Part shown: positions 63,807 through 64,000 of the stretch, one piece after another
Position numbering within the stretch: the stretch's first letter is position 1
Layout of the letters: every line of letters begins with the position of its first letter
Origin: Streptomyces sp. DH5
Lineage (GTDB): Bacteria; Actinomycetota; Actinomycetes; Streptomycetales; Streptomycetaceae
Length of the DNA: 64,000 nt
Direction of reading: 5' to 3'
Assembly: GCF_020873915.1 (NCBI RefSeq)
Contig: NZ_JAHWGP010000021.1
Location: forward strand, 85,463 to 149,462
The notes under the pieces: generated by a model
Told to the model about the DNA's origin: nothing
The model's database searches: none
The model's input: only the letters and a program-made list of their open reading frames with translations
Program-made: the position numbers and the translations under genes

Positions 63807-64000
63807 TCAGAATTCGTGTCCTGAGCTGGTTCTTCTTCGGTAGTGGCATCGCCGGGCGGAGGCTTGGTGGCGACGCCGCCACCAGGACCAGGTCAGTGCA
63901 TGCCGGTGGCGGTCGAGTTCGGGGCGGGGGTGGGGCAAGAGAGTGTCCAGCAGCCGCCGGATCTCCGCCACGCTGAGAGGGACGATGCTGGTCGGTTCGT
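63807..64000 (-). CDS. C-terminus of an IS701-like transposase, cut by the window
   Basis: About 64 codons to a TGA at 63809-63807 reading leftward. The peptide SIVPLSVAEIRRLLDTLLPH, then LTWSWWRRRHQASARRCHYR, matches the conserved tail of IS701-type (ISAs/IS4-like) transposases in actinobacteria, in which WSxWRRRHQ-ARxxHY is characteristic. The catalytic part is outside the window, so completeness cannot be judged. Confidence 0.65.
   Translation of the reverse strand, partial: EPTSIVPLSVAEIRRLLDTLLPHPRPELDRHRHALTWSWWRRRHQASARRCHYRRRTSSGHEF

Overview
The window is high-GC DNA with strong G/C preference at third codon positions. It carries sigH/ushX, the nickel SOD pair sodN/sodX, a fused 2-oxoglutarate dehydrogenase, a conservon (cvnA-D) and a WhiJ-like regulator cluster. 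Together these point to the chromosome of a Streptomyces species. From memory, gene order from about 1 to 54,000 resembles the S. coelicolor segment running from sigH past lon to the RodA/PBP2 pair; no database was consulted.

Layout. 1-1,450: end of sigH and its antagonist ushX. 1,838-4,026: a frame-disrupted gene, a D-cysteine desulfhydrase-like enzyme and a peptidoglycan amidase. 4,316-7,793: an EshA/EshB-type Family 2B encapsulin shell protein (HK97 fold with a cyclic-nucleotide-binding insert), followed by a polyprenyl diphosphate synthase with a flexible N-terminus (the expected cargo) and a GNAT acetyltransferase. 7,960-17,061: cytochrome oxidase subunit I with a small membrane partner, a DHFR-like protein, glyoxalase-fold proteins, AraC and kinase-like proteins, divergent sodN/sodX, a CGNR zinc-finger protein and a methyltransferase. 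17,123-19,859: a polar amino-acid ABC transporter. 20,440-25,626: malic enzyme, an MDR dehydrogenase, an HTH/Clp-N pair with two operator-like palindromes, and a PadR/DUF4097 pair. 25,700-26,330: repeat-rich spacer. 26,330-35,904: a DUF6104-like protein, Kgd, a two-component system, a spermidine-synthase-like protein and Lon with a HAIR (HspR) box. 36,000-38,620: transposase debris, GH25 lysozyme, MarR and a PP2C-like protein. 39,017-46,837: the conservon with a flavin monooxygenase, meeting an NLP/P60 hydrolase. 47,280-47,820: minisatellite. 47,842-54,300: TetR and AurF-like oxygenase, Uma2 nuclease, DUF3291, PBP2/RodA pair, secreted SH3-like protein. 54,500-59,105: methyltransferase, flavin-type oxidoreductase and an XRE/DUF397/ATPase-like trio.

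From about 59,500 the sequence looks accessory. A decayed 3' half of a tRNA-Arg(CCG) with a terminator-like hairpin is followed by an 889-bp IS5-group element with a 3-bp target duplication. Next come a Vsr mismatch endonuclease and a divergent restriction-modification pair, a C5-cytosine methyltransferase and a protein that fuses an HTH controller to a PD-(D/E)xK nuclease domain. A perfect 16-bp palindrome resembling a C-box, containing -10-like TATAGT on both strands, lies between the two. The window ends in the C-terminus of an IS701-like transposase, preceded by a long nested hairpin. I read this as an integrative or defence island inserted at a tRNA-Arg gene and continuing past the right edge.

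The two most noteworthy systems are the encapsulin with prenyl synthase (4,316-7,793) and the fused controller-nuclease restriction system with Vsr (60,628-63,587).
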